Assembly: GCF_014650455.1 (NCBI RefSeq)
Contig: NZ_BMUZ01000002.1
Location: 154,125-218,124, forward strand
Source of the DNA: Streptomyces xanthochromogenes
GTDB taxonomy: Bacteria; Actinomycetota; Actinomycetes; Streptomycetales; Streptomycetaceae
DNA: 64,000 nt
Reading direction: 5' to 3'
Shown: positions 51,017 to 58,778 of the stretch, piece by piece
Layout: every line of letters starts with the position of its first letter
Position numbering within the stretch: the first letter of the stretch is position 1
The notes under the pieces: generated by a model
Database searches by the model: none
What the model saw: the letters and a program-made list of their open reading frames with translations, nothing else
Told to the model about the DNA's origin: nothing
Position numbers and translations under genes: made by a program

Positions 51017-52162
51017 CTAACGATCCCCTGACGCCTGCCGACGGCCGGTCAGGGGCGCCTGCCCGAGGGGCACGGGCTTGGCCGCCGCGGGTGGCGCGGG
51101 CTCCGGCGGCGGCGCGGGCGGAGCCGGTGCCGGGTCCGGCGGCGCGGGTACGTCGAGCAGCGCACAGGGGCTCGCCCGCGTGACGAACGGGAGTCGCAGC
51201 ACCCCCTCCGGGGTCCACAGTCCGGCCCCCGCCAACCAGCCCTGCGGCGCGGCCAGTTGGTGCAGATGGCGGCCCGCCGGGCGCCAGATGCCGATCCAGC
51301 TGCCGCCCGCCGCGTCGATGCGCAGCGCCACCGCGCAGGACTCCGGCACCAGGACCTGGCCGGGCTGTATGGCGAACGGCGTCACGGCCGCGTCCGCCAG
51401 GCGCAGGCACTCGGGGAAGCGCACCGGGAGCGCGGAGCCGAGCACGCCCCAGCCGAGCCGGTCGTGGCCCGGGGCGTCCGAGCGGATCAGGAGCAGCCCG
51501 CTGTCGGCGTCCGCGAGCAGCAGCCTGTCGTTGCTGTCGTCGGTGATCTGGAGCAGCTCGGTGACCTCCCCGCCGCGCTCCAGGTCGACGGCGACCGCCT
51601 TGGTGCGCCCGTCGAGCTCCCGGTCCAGGGCCAGCATCCGGCCGGTGCGGTCCAGCCACGCCCCGCCCGAGCAGCGCCCCTTGAGGCGGGTCACCAGCTC
51701 GGGGCCGAACGCGCCGCCCGCCACCAGCCACAGCGCGGTCGAGTCGGGGCCCACCGCGAGCGCGTAGGCGCAGCTGCCGTCCGGCGACGGCGGGAGCAGC
51801 GTCAGCTCGTCCGGTCCGGCGTCGACCGCGCCGAGCGGCAGCTCGCCGGTGGCCGGTCCGGTGGGGTAGAGCAGGGCGAAGGCGTGCCGGTCGGCGACCC
51901 TGCGGTGGATCAGCACCCGGCCGTCCGCCATGGGCAGCACCCCGGCGTCGGGCTCCTCCGGCTGGTTGCCGGGGAGCGGCACCGCGTACGGCTCGGGACC
52001 GTCGAGCGTCCAGCGCTCGGGGAACCAGGCCGCGGTGCCGCCCGTGTCGCGCACCAGCCGCGCGGCGTACGAACCGTTCGCGGTGATCGCGAATCCCGTA
52101 CCTCCGACCGCGCCGCCGTCGGCCGCGGTCTCGATGGCCAAAGCCGTCATCTGATGGCTCAC
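51017..52162 (-). CDS. Uncharacterised beta-propeller-like protein
   Basis: A 381-residue protein with repeated beta-rich units such as DGRVLIHRRVADRHAFALLYP, DGSCAYALAVGPDSTALWLVAGG, TGRMLALDRELDGRTKAVAVDL and DSGLLLIRSDAPGHDRLGWGV. These suggest a WD40- or YVTN-like propeller. It ends in a Pro/Ala-rich tail (APPDPAPAPPAPPPEPAPPAAA) with no signal peptide or membrane helix. I do not recognise a family. It is divergent from the siderophore-binding gene. Confidence 0.65.
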   Translation of the reverse strand: MSHQMTALAIETAADGGAVGGTGFAITANGSYAARLVRDTGGTAAWFPERWTLDGPEPYAVPLPGNQPEEPDAGVLPMADGRVLIHRRVADRHAFALLYPTGPATGELPLGAVDAGPDELTLLPPSPDGSCAYALAVGPDSTALWLVAGGAFGPELVTRLKGRCSGGAWLDRTGRMLALDRELDGRTKAVAVDLERGGEVTELLQITDDSNDRLLLADADSGLLLIRSDAPGHDRLGWGVLGSALPVRFPECLRLADAAVTPFAIQPGQVLVPESCAVALRIDAAGGSWIGIWRPAGRHLHQLAAPQGWLAGAGLWTPEGVLRLPFVTRASPCALLDVPAPPDPAPAPPAPPPEPAPPAAAKPVPLGQAPLTGRRQASGDR

Positions 52163-52291
52163 CTCCGGCCACCGAAGCTAGTTTTCGCACTTCCGGGCGG
52201 ACAACACGAGACCACTGGCTTCACACCAAAGGGTGGCGGCCGGACGATTCGCCTGTATGGGGGGCGGGGAATGTGCAGGAACGATTTATGT

Positions 52292-52310
52292 AAGGTTAGG
52301 CGAGCCTAAG
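52292..52310. promoter_or_regulatory. Iron box (DmdR/IdeR type)
   Basis: AAGGTTAGGCGAGCCTAAG with a perfect TTAGGC-GA-GCCTAA core, the known DmdR/IdeR operator form. It is 67 bp upstream of the siderophore-binding lipoprotein. Confidence 0.85.
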
Positions 52311-52377
52311 CCATGTTGGCCGGAACCTTTCGGCCGCCGGTGCCGTGCCCGAATTCCCCGTCGTACAGGAGCCCGAG

Positions 52378-53430
52378 ATGTCCCTACGCCGCCGCGGCAC
52401 CGCCGCCGTAGCCCTCGCCGTGGCCGCCGGCCTCTCGCTCGCGGCCTGCGGAAGCGGCGACGGCGGGGACAAGGGCGCCTCGTCGGCCTCGGGCAAGGCG
52501 GACTCCGGCGGCAAGAAGTCCGTCGCGCAGGGCGGCAAGGACTTCGCCGCGGCAGCCGACCGGACGGCGAAGATGGGCACCGACGCGGCGCCCGGAACGT
52601 TCCCGCGCACCATCAGCCACGCGATGGGCAGCACCGAGATCAAGGCGCGGCCCAAGCGGGTCGTCGTCCTGGACGTCGGCGAGCTCGACAACGTCGTGTC
52701 GCTGGGCGTGCAGCCCGTCGGCTACGCGCCGACCGAGGGCGACGAGGGCATCCCCGGCTACCTGAAGAAGGGCGCGGGCGACCCGAAGAACGTCGGCACG
52801 ATCAACAGCCTCAATCTGGAGGCCATCGCGGCGCTCAAGCCCGACCTCATCCTCGGCAGCCAGCTGCGCGCGGCCGACAAGTACAAGGAACTCTCCAAGA
52901 TCGCGCCGACGGTCTTCTCGATCCGCCCCGGCTTCCCCTGGAAGCAGAACTACCTCCTGAACGCCGCCGCCCTCGACAGGACCGCGGACGCCAGGGCGAA
53001 GCTCGCCGCGTACGAGACCAGGGCCAAGCAGCTCGGCACCGACCTCGGCGCCGACCGGCCGACCGTCACGATGCTCCGCTACATGCCGGGCAAGGTCCGC
53101 CTCTACGCGAAGGCCTCCTTCATCGGCACCATCCTCGACGACGCCGGCATCCCGCGCCCCAAGAACCAGCAGGCCCTCGACCTGGCGACCGAGGTCGGCC
53201 CGGAGACCATCGACCAGGCCGACGCCGACTGGATCTTCACCGGCGTCTACGGCGACCCGAAGAAGTCCAAGCGGGACAGCGCCGAGTCGAACCCGCTGTG
53301 GAAGAACCTGAAGGCCGTCAAGGCCGGGCACGCCAAGGACGTGAAGGACGAGACCTGGTACCTCGGTCTCGGTGTCACCGCCGCCGACTCCGTCCTGGAC
53401 GACCTGCGCGGCTTCCTCGTCAAGAAGTAG
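52378..53430 (+). CDS. Iron-siderophore ABC transporter substrate-binding lipoprotein
   Basis: A 350-residue FecB/FepB-type protein. A lipoprotein signal RRRGTAAVALAVAAGLSLAACGSG puts the lipobox Cys near residue 22. The bilobed binding fold includes RVVVLDVGELDNVVSLGVQPVGYAP, SLNLEAIAALKPDLILGSQLRAADKYKELSKIAPTVFSIR and a long connecting helix. It captures ferric siderophores outside the cell. The iron box implies derepression under iron limitation. No permease or ATPase gene is adjacent, so it must work with components elsewhere. The ATG at 52378 has CAGGAGC upstream. Confidence 0.9.
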   Translation: MSLRRRGTAAVALAVAAGLSLAACGSGDGGDKGASSASGKADSGGKKSVAQGGKDFAAAADRTAKMGTDAAPGTFPRTISHAMGSTEIKARPKRVVVLDVGELDNVVSLGVQPVGYAPTEGDEGIPGYLKKGAGDPKNVGTINSLNLEAIAALKPDLILGSQLRAADKYKELSKIAPTVFSIRPGFPWKQNYLLNAAALDRTADARAKLAAYETRAKQLGTDLGADRPTVTMLRYMPGKVRLYAKASFIGTILDDAGIPRPKNQQALDLATEVGPETIDQADADWIFTGVYGDPKKSKRDSAESNPLWKNLKAVKAGHAKDVKDETWYLGLGVTAADSVLDDLRGFLVKK

Positions 53431-53506
53431 CCCGTCACTCAGCGGCCCGCCGAGGTGCGCCCCGGTGGCCGACCGGCGGGGCGCGGAGCGCAGGTAACCT
53501 GTTCCC

Positions 53507-54355
53507 GTGCCCCGTCTGTCTGAAGTCATCGCCGCGCTCGACGCCCTCTGGCCGCCCGAGCGGGCCGAGGGGTGGGACGCCGTCGGCACCGTCTGCGGCG
53601 ACCCCGAGGCCGAGGTGGGCCGGGTCCTGTTCGCGGTCGACCCCGTCCAGGAGATCGCCGACGAGGCGCTGAAGCTGGGCGCCGACCTGATCGTCACCCA
53701 CCACCCGCTCTATCTGCGCGGCACCACGACGGTCGCCGCCGGCCACTTCAAGGGCCGCGTGGTGCACACCCTGATCAAGCACGACATCGCCCTGCACGTC
53801 GCGCACACCAACGCCGACACCGCCGACCCGGGCGTGAGCGACGCCCTGGCCGGCGCGCTCGACCTCCGGGTCGTACGGCCCCTCGTGCCCGACCCGAGCG
53901 ACCCCTCGGGGCGCCGGGGCCTCGGCCGGGTCTGCGAGCTGGACCACCCGACCACGCTCCGGGAGTTCGCCGCCCGCGCCGCCGCGGCCCTGCCCGCCAC
54001 CGCGCAGGGCATCCGCGTGGCGGGCGACCCGGAGGCGCCGGTGCGCACGGTCGCGGTCAGCGGCGGCTCCGGCGACAGCCTCTTCGACGCCGTACGTGCC
54101 TCGGGCGCCGACGTCTTCCTCACCGCCGACCTGCGCCACCACCCGGTGTCCGAGGTCGTACAGCACGGACCGCTCGGTCTGGTCGACGCCGCGCACTGGG
54201 CCACCGAGTGGCCGTGGTGCGAGCAGGCCGCCGCCCAGCTCGACGAGATCTCCGACCGTCACGGCTGGGACCTCAGGGTCCACGTCTCGAAGACGGTCAC
54301 CGACCCGTGGTCCGCCCACCACACCTCCCCTTCTATTGATGGAGCCCCCAACTGA
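53507..54355 (+). CDS. Nif3-like dinuclear metal centre protein
   Basis: A 282-residue NIF3 family protein. Metal-binding segments are DLIVTHHPLYLRGTTTV (HHP motif), HVAHTNADTADPGVSDAL and, in the C-terminal part, DVFLTADLRHHPV and GLVDAAHWATEW. Family members bind two metal ions in a hexameric toroid; proposed activities include GTP cyclohydrolase-like and general metal chaperone roles. Its GTG start begins a conserved actinobacterial operon with the zinc-ribbon and RNase H/phosphatase genes, and its stop overlaps the next start. Confidence 0.9.
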   Translation: MPRLSEVIAALDALWPPERAEGWDAVGTVCGDPEAEVGRVLFAVDPVQEIADEALKLGADLIVTHHPLYLRGTTTVAAGHFKGRVVHTLIKHDIALHVAHTNADTADPGVSDALAGALDLRVVRPLVPDPSDPSGRRGLGRVCELDHPTTLREFAARAAAALPATAQGIRVAGDPEAPVRTVAVSGGSGDSLFDAVRASGADVFLTADLRHHPVSEVVQHGPLGLVDAAHWATEWPWCEQAAAQLDEISDRHGWDLRVHVSKTVTDPWSAHHTSPSIDGAPN

Positions 54356-55095
54356 ACGCCGCGCCCGCCGACCAGATCCGCCTCCTCGACGTACAGGCGC
54401 TGGACGTACGCCTGTCGCAGCTCGCCCACAAGCGGAAGTCGCTGCCCGAGCACGCCGAGATCGAATCGCTGACCAAGGACCTCACGCAGCTGCGTGACCT
54501 GCTCGTCGCCTCGCAGACCGAGGAGAGCGACACCGCCCGTGAGCAGACCAAGGCCGAGCAGGACGTGGACCAGGTGCGCCAGCGCGCCACCCGCGACCAG
54601 CAGCGCCTCGACTCCGGTGCCGTCTCCTCGCCCAAGGACCTGGAGAGCCTCCAGCGCGAGATCGCCTCGCTCGCCAAGCGCCAGGGCGACCTGGAGGACG
54701 TCGTCCTCGAAGTGATGGAGCGCCGCGAGGCCGCCCAGGAGCGCAACGCCGAGCTCACCGAGCGGGTCTCCTCCGTCCAGGCCAAGGCCGACGACGCGAC
54801 CGCCCGCCGCGACGCGGCGCTCGGCGAGCTCGACACCGAGGCAGCCTCGGTGACCAAGGAGCGCGAGATCGTCGCCGGTTCCGTACCGGCCGACCTCCTC
54901 AAGCTGTACGACAAGCTCCGCGAGCAGCAGGGCGGCGTCGGTGCCGCCCGCCTCTACCAGCGCCGCTGCGAGGGCTGCCGCCTGGAGCTCAACATCACCG
55001 AGGTCAACGAGGTCAAGGCGGCCGCCCCGGACACGGTGCTCCGCTGCGAGAACTGCCGCCGCATCCTGGTGCGCACCTCGGAATCGGGTCTGTAA
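54352..55095 (+). CDS. C4 zinc-ribbon coiled-coil protein, CTG start
   Basis: A 247-residue protein in two parts. A long coiled coil (residues about 10-180) contains repeated Lys/Glu/Leu heptads such as PKDLESLQREIASLAKRQGDLEDVVLEVMERREAAQERN. A C-terminal zinc ribbon (CEGCRLELN and CENCRRILV) completes the chain. Homologues (HP0958/DR0291 group) bind nucleic acids or flagellar factors; the actinobacterial role is unknown. A stop codon precedes the frame at 54337. The only start before the conserved N-terminus AAPADQIRLLDVQALDVRLSQL is CTG at 54352. It has GGAG seven bases upstream and overlaps the Nif3 stop (CTGA). Confidence 0.85.
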   Translation: MNAAPADQIRLLDVQALDVRLSQLAHKRKSLPEHAEIESLTKDLTQLRDLLVASQTEESDTAREQTKAEQDVDQVRQRATRDQQRLDSGAVSSPKDLESLQREIASLAKRQGDLEDVVLEVMERREAAQERNAELTERVSSVQAKADDATARRDAALGELDTEAASVTKEREIVAGSVPADLLKLYDKLREQQGGVGAARLYQRRCEGCRLELNITEVNEVKAAAPDTVLRCENCRRILVRTSESGL

Positions 55096-56412
55096 GTGCC
55101 TTCCGTGCCTGTTGCGGGCCGGCAGTTCGTCGTCGAGGCCGACGGCGGCTCCCGGGGCAACCCGGGTCCCGCCGGGTACGGCGCGGTCGTCCTCGACCCG
55201 ACGACCGGCGAGACGCTCGCGGAGGCCGCCGAGTTCATCGGCGTCGCCACGAACAACGTCGCCGAGTACAAGGGCCTGATCGCCGGCCTGCGCGCCGCGC
55301 GGGAGCTCGACCCGGCGGCGACCGTGCGAGTCCGCATGGACTCCAAGCTGGTCGTCGAGCAGATGTCGGGCCGCTGGAAGATCAAGCACCCGGACATGCG
55401 GCCGCTGGCCGCCGAGGCGGCGCGCGTGCTGCCGTCCTCGCAGGTGTCGTACGAGTGGATCCCGCGCGAGCGGAACAAGCATGCCGACCGGCTCGCCAAC
55501 GAGGCGATGGACGCGGGCAAGCGGGGCGAGCGGTGGTCGCCGTCGCGGTCCACCGCCGACCTCTCCTCCACCGCCGACGCGAGCGCGGCCCGGGTGGTCG
55601 GAGACGCGGCGGCGGGCGCGGCCAGGGCGCGGGCGGCCCTCGCGGGTGCGTCGGTCGCGGGAGCCGTGGTGCCGGGTGCCTCGGCGCCGGCGGCCGTCCC
55701 GGTCGCCGCCGGGGCGGCCTCGACTTCCGTGCGGGGCAAGGCCGTTGAGGCCGCGCCGACCGTCGGCTGGGGGACCTCCGCCGATCTGGGGGCGCCCGCC
55801 ACGTTCGTCCTGCTGCGGCACGGCGAGACGGCGCTCACGCCCTCGAAGCGGTTCTCCGGAAGCGGCGGGAGCGACCCCGAGCTCTCGGCCGTCGGGCGTG
55901 GCCAGGCCGAGCGGGCCGCCGCGGCCTTCGCCGAGCGCGGCACGATCGAGGCGATCGTCTCCTCGCCGCTGCGGCGCTGCCGCGAGACGGCGGCCGCGGT
56001 GGCGGCCCGCCTCGGGCTCGACGTCCACATCGAGGAGGGCCTGCGCGAGACGGACTTCGGGGCGTGGGAGGGGCTCACCTTCGCCGAGGTCCGCGAGCGC
56101 TACCCGGACGACCTCGACGCGTGGCTCGGCTCGGCCAAGGCCGCTCCGACGGGCGGCGGCGAGAGCTTCGCCACGGTGGCCCGGCGGGTGGCCGCGGCCC
56201 GGGACCGCCTGATCGCCGCGTACCCCCGGCGCACGGTGCTCGCGGTGACCCATGTGACCCCGATCAAGACCCTGGTCAGGCTGGCCCTGGGGGCGCCCCC
56301 GGAGTCCCTGTTCCGGATGGAGCTCTCGGCGGCCTCGATCTCGGCGGTCGCGTACTACGCGGACGGCAACGCGTCGGTGCGGGTGCTGAACGACACGGGG
56401 CACCTGCGGTAG
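55096..56412 (+). CDS. Bifunctional RNase HI / histidine acid phosphatase (CobC-like)
   Basis: A 438-residue fusion. Residues 8-140 are RNase HI: VVEADGGSRGNPGPAGYGAVV (first Asp), NNVAEYKGLIAGLRAA (Glu), VRVRMDSKLVVEQM (Asp) and ERNKHADRLANEAMD (Asp). An Ala-rich linker of about 80 residues leads to a histidine phosphatase domain with FVLLRHGETALTPSKRFSG (RHGE), SPLRRCRETAAAVA, RETDFGAWEGLTFAEV and LAVTHVTPIKTLV. M. tuberculosis Rv2228c has the same build, and its phosphatase acts as alpha-ribazole phosphatase in B12 synthesis. The GTG directly follows the stop of the zinc-ribbon gene. Confidence 0.92.
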   Translation: MPSVPVAGRQFVVEADGGSRGNPGPAGYGAVVLDPTTGETLAEAAEFIGVATNNVAEYKGLIAGLRAARELDPAATVRVRMDSKLVVEQMSGRWKIKHPDMRPLAAEAARVLPSSQVSYEWIPRERNKHADRLANEAMDAGKRGERWSPSRSTADLSSTADASAARVVGDAAAGAARARAALAGASVAGAVVPGASAPAAVPVAAGAASTSVRGKAVEAAPTVGWGTSADLGAPATFVLLRHGETALTPSKRFSGSGGSDPELSAVGRGQAERAAAAFAERGTIEAIVSSPLRRCRETAAAVAARLGLDVHIEEGLRETDFGAWEGLTFAEVRERYPDDLDAWLGSAKAAPTGGGESFATVARRVAAARDRLIAAYPRRTVLAVTHVTPIKTLVRLALGAPPESLFRMELSAASISAVAYYADGNASVRVLNDTGHLR

Positions 56413-56448
56413 GGCTCGGCTGGGCGGGTCGTCCTTCGGGTGCGGGTC

Positions 56449-56514
56449 GGCTGTGGCTGGTCGCGCCCGCGCGGCGGAGCCGCGGGATGTCACGGCCTCG
56501 CGCCCCTCAATGGC
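56449..56514. repeat. Interspersed GC repeat, degenerate copy 5
   Basis: GGCTGTGGCTGGTCGCGCCC with a later GCGCCCCTCAATGG resembles the 42.05 kb copy, but its middle is replaced by a GCGGCGGAGCCGCGG palindrome. Confidence 0.5.
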
Positions 56515-57151
56515 GCCGGAGTGCCGCGGCCTCGCGGGCCAGGTTCTCCACTCGGGCCCAGTCGCCGGCCGCCAGCGCGTCCGGCGGGAGCATCCATGTG
56601 CCGCCCACGCAGCCCACGTTGGGCAGGGACAGGTACGAGGGGGCCGAGGCGAGGGAGATGCCGCCGGTCGGGCAGAAGCGGGCCTGGGGGAGCGGGCCCG
56701 CGAGGGACTTCAGGTAGGCCGTGCCGCCCGCCGCCTCGGCCGGGAAGAACTTCATCTCGCGCACGCCCTGTTCGAGCAGGGCCACGACCTCGGACGCCGT
56801 CGAGACGCCCGGCAGGAACGGCACCCCCGAGCCCTGCATCGCGTCGAGCAGCGCGGACGTCCAGCCCGGGCTCACCAGGAAGCGGGACCCGGCACCGACC
56901 GCCTTGGCGACCCCGGCCCGCGATATCACCGTGCCCGCTCCGACCACCGCGTCCGGCACCTCGGCGGCGATGGCGCGGATCGCGTCCAGCGCGGCCGGGG
57001 TGCGCAGGGTGACCTCGATCGCCGGGAGCCCGCCCGCCACCAGCGCTCGTGCCAGCGGCACGGCGTCGGCGGCGTCGTCGATGACCACGACGGGAACGAC
57101 GGGCGCGAGGTCCAGGACGGAGACGGCGGAGGGCGCGGCGGAGGACGTCAT
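56507..57151 (-). CDS. eda: KDPG/KHG aldolase (Eda-type)
   Basis: A 214-residue class I aldolase. It shows VVPVVVIDDAADAVPLARALVAGGLPAIEVTLRTPAALDAIR (Glu/Thr of the substrate site), VGAGTVISRAGV, FLVSPGWTSALLDAM and the Schiff-base Lys in GVREMKFFPAEAAGG. CPTGGISLASAPSYLSLPNVGCVGGTW is the phosphate-binding end. It cleaves 2-keto-3-deoxy-6-phosphogluconate to pyruvate and glyceraldehyde 3-phosphate, or acts on 4-hydroxy-2-oxoglutarate. No dehydratase (edd) is adjacent, so the physiological route is open. Confidence 0.9.
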   Translation of the reverse strand: MTSSAAPSAVSVLDLAPVVPVVVIDDAADAVPLARALVAGGLPAIEVTLRTPAALDAIRAIAAEVPDAVVGAGTVISRAGVAKAVGAGSRFLVSPGWTSALLDAMQGSGVPFLPGVSTASEVVALLEQGVREMKFFPAEAAGGTAYLKSLAGPLPQARFCPTGGISLASAPSYLSLPNVGCVGGTWMLPPDALAAGDWARVENLAREAAALRRH

Positions 57152-57222
57152 GCGCCCATCCTGCCGGGGCCCTGCGGTGTGCGCAACGCTCGTTGCGCAT
57201 GTTGCAACGTGCGTCCGGTGGC

Positions 57223-58023
57223 CTAGTGGATCTGGGTCACGACCACGTCCAGGGACCAGGCGCGTCCGGCCTTGGCGGGGGGTTGTGCCTCGACCACGTA
57301 TCCGAGGCCGCGCAGGGTCTCCACGAGTTCGGCCGGGCCGGCGGGGTCGGCCCCGGCGGTCAGCAGGTCGCGGACGATCCGGCCCTTGGTCGCCTTGTTG
57401 AAGTGGCTGACGACCGAGCGCTTCTCGACGCCGTCGACGATCTGCGAGTGCAGCACCCGCACCGTGGCCGTGCGGCCCGCGACGGCACCCTTCGGCTTCC
57501 AGGCGGCGGCGTACGCGGAGGAGCGCAGGTCCAGCACGAGGCCCGTGCCCGCGGCCTCCGTGAGCACCGGGTCCATCACGCTCCGCCAGTACGCCCCGAG
57601 CGCGCCGAGGCCGGGCAGCTTCACGCCCATCGAGCAGCGGTAGGAGGGGATGCGGTCACCGGTGCGGACCGCGCCCCACAGGCCCGAGAAGACGAGCAGC
57701 GACTTCGCGGCCCGGCGCTTGGCGGCCGCGTCGAGGGAGGCGAGGTCGAGGGCGTCGTACAGGACACCGGTGTAGATCTCGCCGGCCGGCCGGGTGCCCG
57801 CGGTGCGCAGCTCGACGTTCTTGGCGACCTCGCCGCGCAGCCCCTCGCTGAGGCCGAGTACCTCGCGGGCCTTCTCCTCGTCCCCCGCGCACAGCTCGAC
57901 GAGCTCGTCGAGGACGGCCGCGCGGGCCTCGGCGAGCCCCGGCAGGGACAGCGACTCCGCCTTCAGGGGCGCCCCGCGCCCCGAAGCGGCCTTGCCTTCG
58001 GAGGGCGGCAACAGCACCAGCAC
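57223..58023 (-). CDS. yaaA: YaaA-family peroxide stress protein
   Basis: A 266-residue protein of the YaaA/DUF328 family. It starts MLVLLPPSEGKA, then shows KSLLVFSGLWGAVRTGDRIPSYRCSMGVKLPGLGALGAYWRSVMDPVL, LDLRSSAYAAAW and SVVSHFNKATKGRIVRDLLTAG (helix-hairpin DNA-binding-like segment). E. coli YaaA lowers free iron and DNA damage during peroxide stress. The GTG at 58023 has GGAGA seven bases upstream. Its start lies beside the 84-bp tandem repeat array. Confidence 0.9.
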   Translation of the reverse strand: MLVLLPPSEGKAASGRGAPLKAESLSLPGLAEARAAVLDELVELCAGDEEKAREVLGLSEGLRGEVAKNVELRTAGTRPAGEIYTGVLYDALDLASLDAAAKRRAAKSLLVFSGLWGAVRTGDRIPSYRCSMGVKLPGLGALGAYWRSVMDPVLTEAAGTGLVLDLRSSAYAAAWKPKGAVAGRTATVRVLHSQIVDGVEKRSVVSHFNKATKGRIVRDLLTAGADPAGPAELVETLRGLGYVVEAQPPAKAGRAWSLDVVVTQIH

Positions 58024-58117
58024 GGCGATTCTCCTTCATGTACGTACGGGGGAGGGGGTGCGGCCCCTCGCGCCAGGGTACGGGGGCGCTGCGCTGTGCT
58101 GGACCAGGCTCGGTGTG

Positions 58118-58688
58118 CCCAGCACCGGAGAGCCTCCGGGGCTGCACGGGGCTCCGCCCCGGACCCTGCTCCTCAGGCGCCGGAGGGGCTGGATGTCGCT
58201 TCCTCGGCGCCGGAGAGCCTTCGGGGCTGCACGGGGCTCTGCCCCGGACCCTGCTCCTCAGGCGCCGGAGGGGCTGGATTTGCTTCCCCAGCACCGGAGA
58301 GCCTCCGGGGCTGCACGGGGCTCCGCCCCGGACCCTGCTCCTCAGGCGCCGGAGGGGCTGGATGTCGCTTGCCCGGCACCGGAGAGCCTCCGGGGCTGCA
58401 CGGGGCTCCGCCCCGGACCCTGCTCCTCAGGCGCCGGAGGGGCTGGATTTGCTTCCCCGGCACCGGAGAGCCTCCGGGGCGGCACGGGGCTCTGCCCCGG
58501 GCCCTGCTCCTCAGGCGCCGGAGGGGCTGGATTTGCTTCCCCGGCACCGGAGAGCCTCCGGGGCGGCACGGGGCTCCGCCCCGGACCCCGCTCCTCAAGC
58601 GCCGGAGGGGCTGGATGTCGCTTCCCCGGCACCGGGCTCTGCCTCGGACACCGCCCCCAAGCGCCACAGGGGCTGGGTTGTCACCGCT
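58118..58688. repeat. 84/85-bp tandem repeat array, six copies plus a degenerate seventh
   Basis: Units begin at 58118, 58202, 58286, 58371, 58455 and 58539 (84, 84, 85, 84, 84, 85 bp), with a decayed copy at 58624-58688. Each contains CCGGAGAGCCTCCGG and a CGGGGCTC(C/T)GCCCCG palindrome, then CTCCTCAGGCGCCGGAGG and GGCTGGAT. Unit ends alternate between GATGTCGCTT and GATTTGCTT. Long open frames cross it in several phases only because it lacks stops. Confidence 0.95.
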
Positions 58689-58778
58689 CGGCGTCGCGAG
58701 GCCTGCCGCCGGGGGAGGGCGGGCGGCGCGTTCGGGTACGACGTGCCGCACCCCGCGCCCAGCCCTACGCTCGAAGAC

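Noticed and set aside
58118..58688. CRISPR array
   Set aside because: Units are contiguous and nearly identical with no unique spacers, and no cas genes are present.
58038..58778. N-terminal extension of the RNB nuclease through the repeat array
   Set aside because: Residues are repeat translation (CSSGAGGAG type); the RNB fold starts after ATG 58779.
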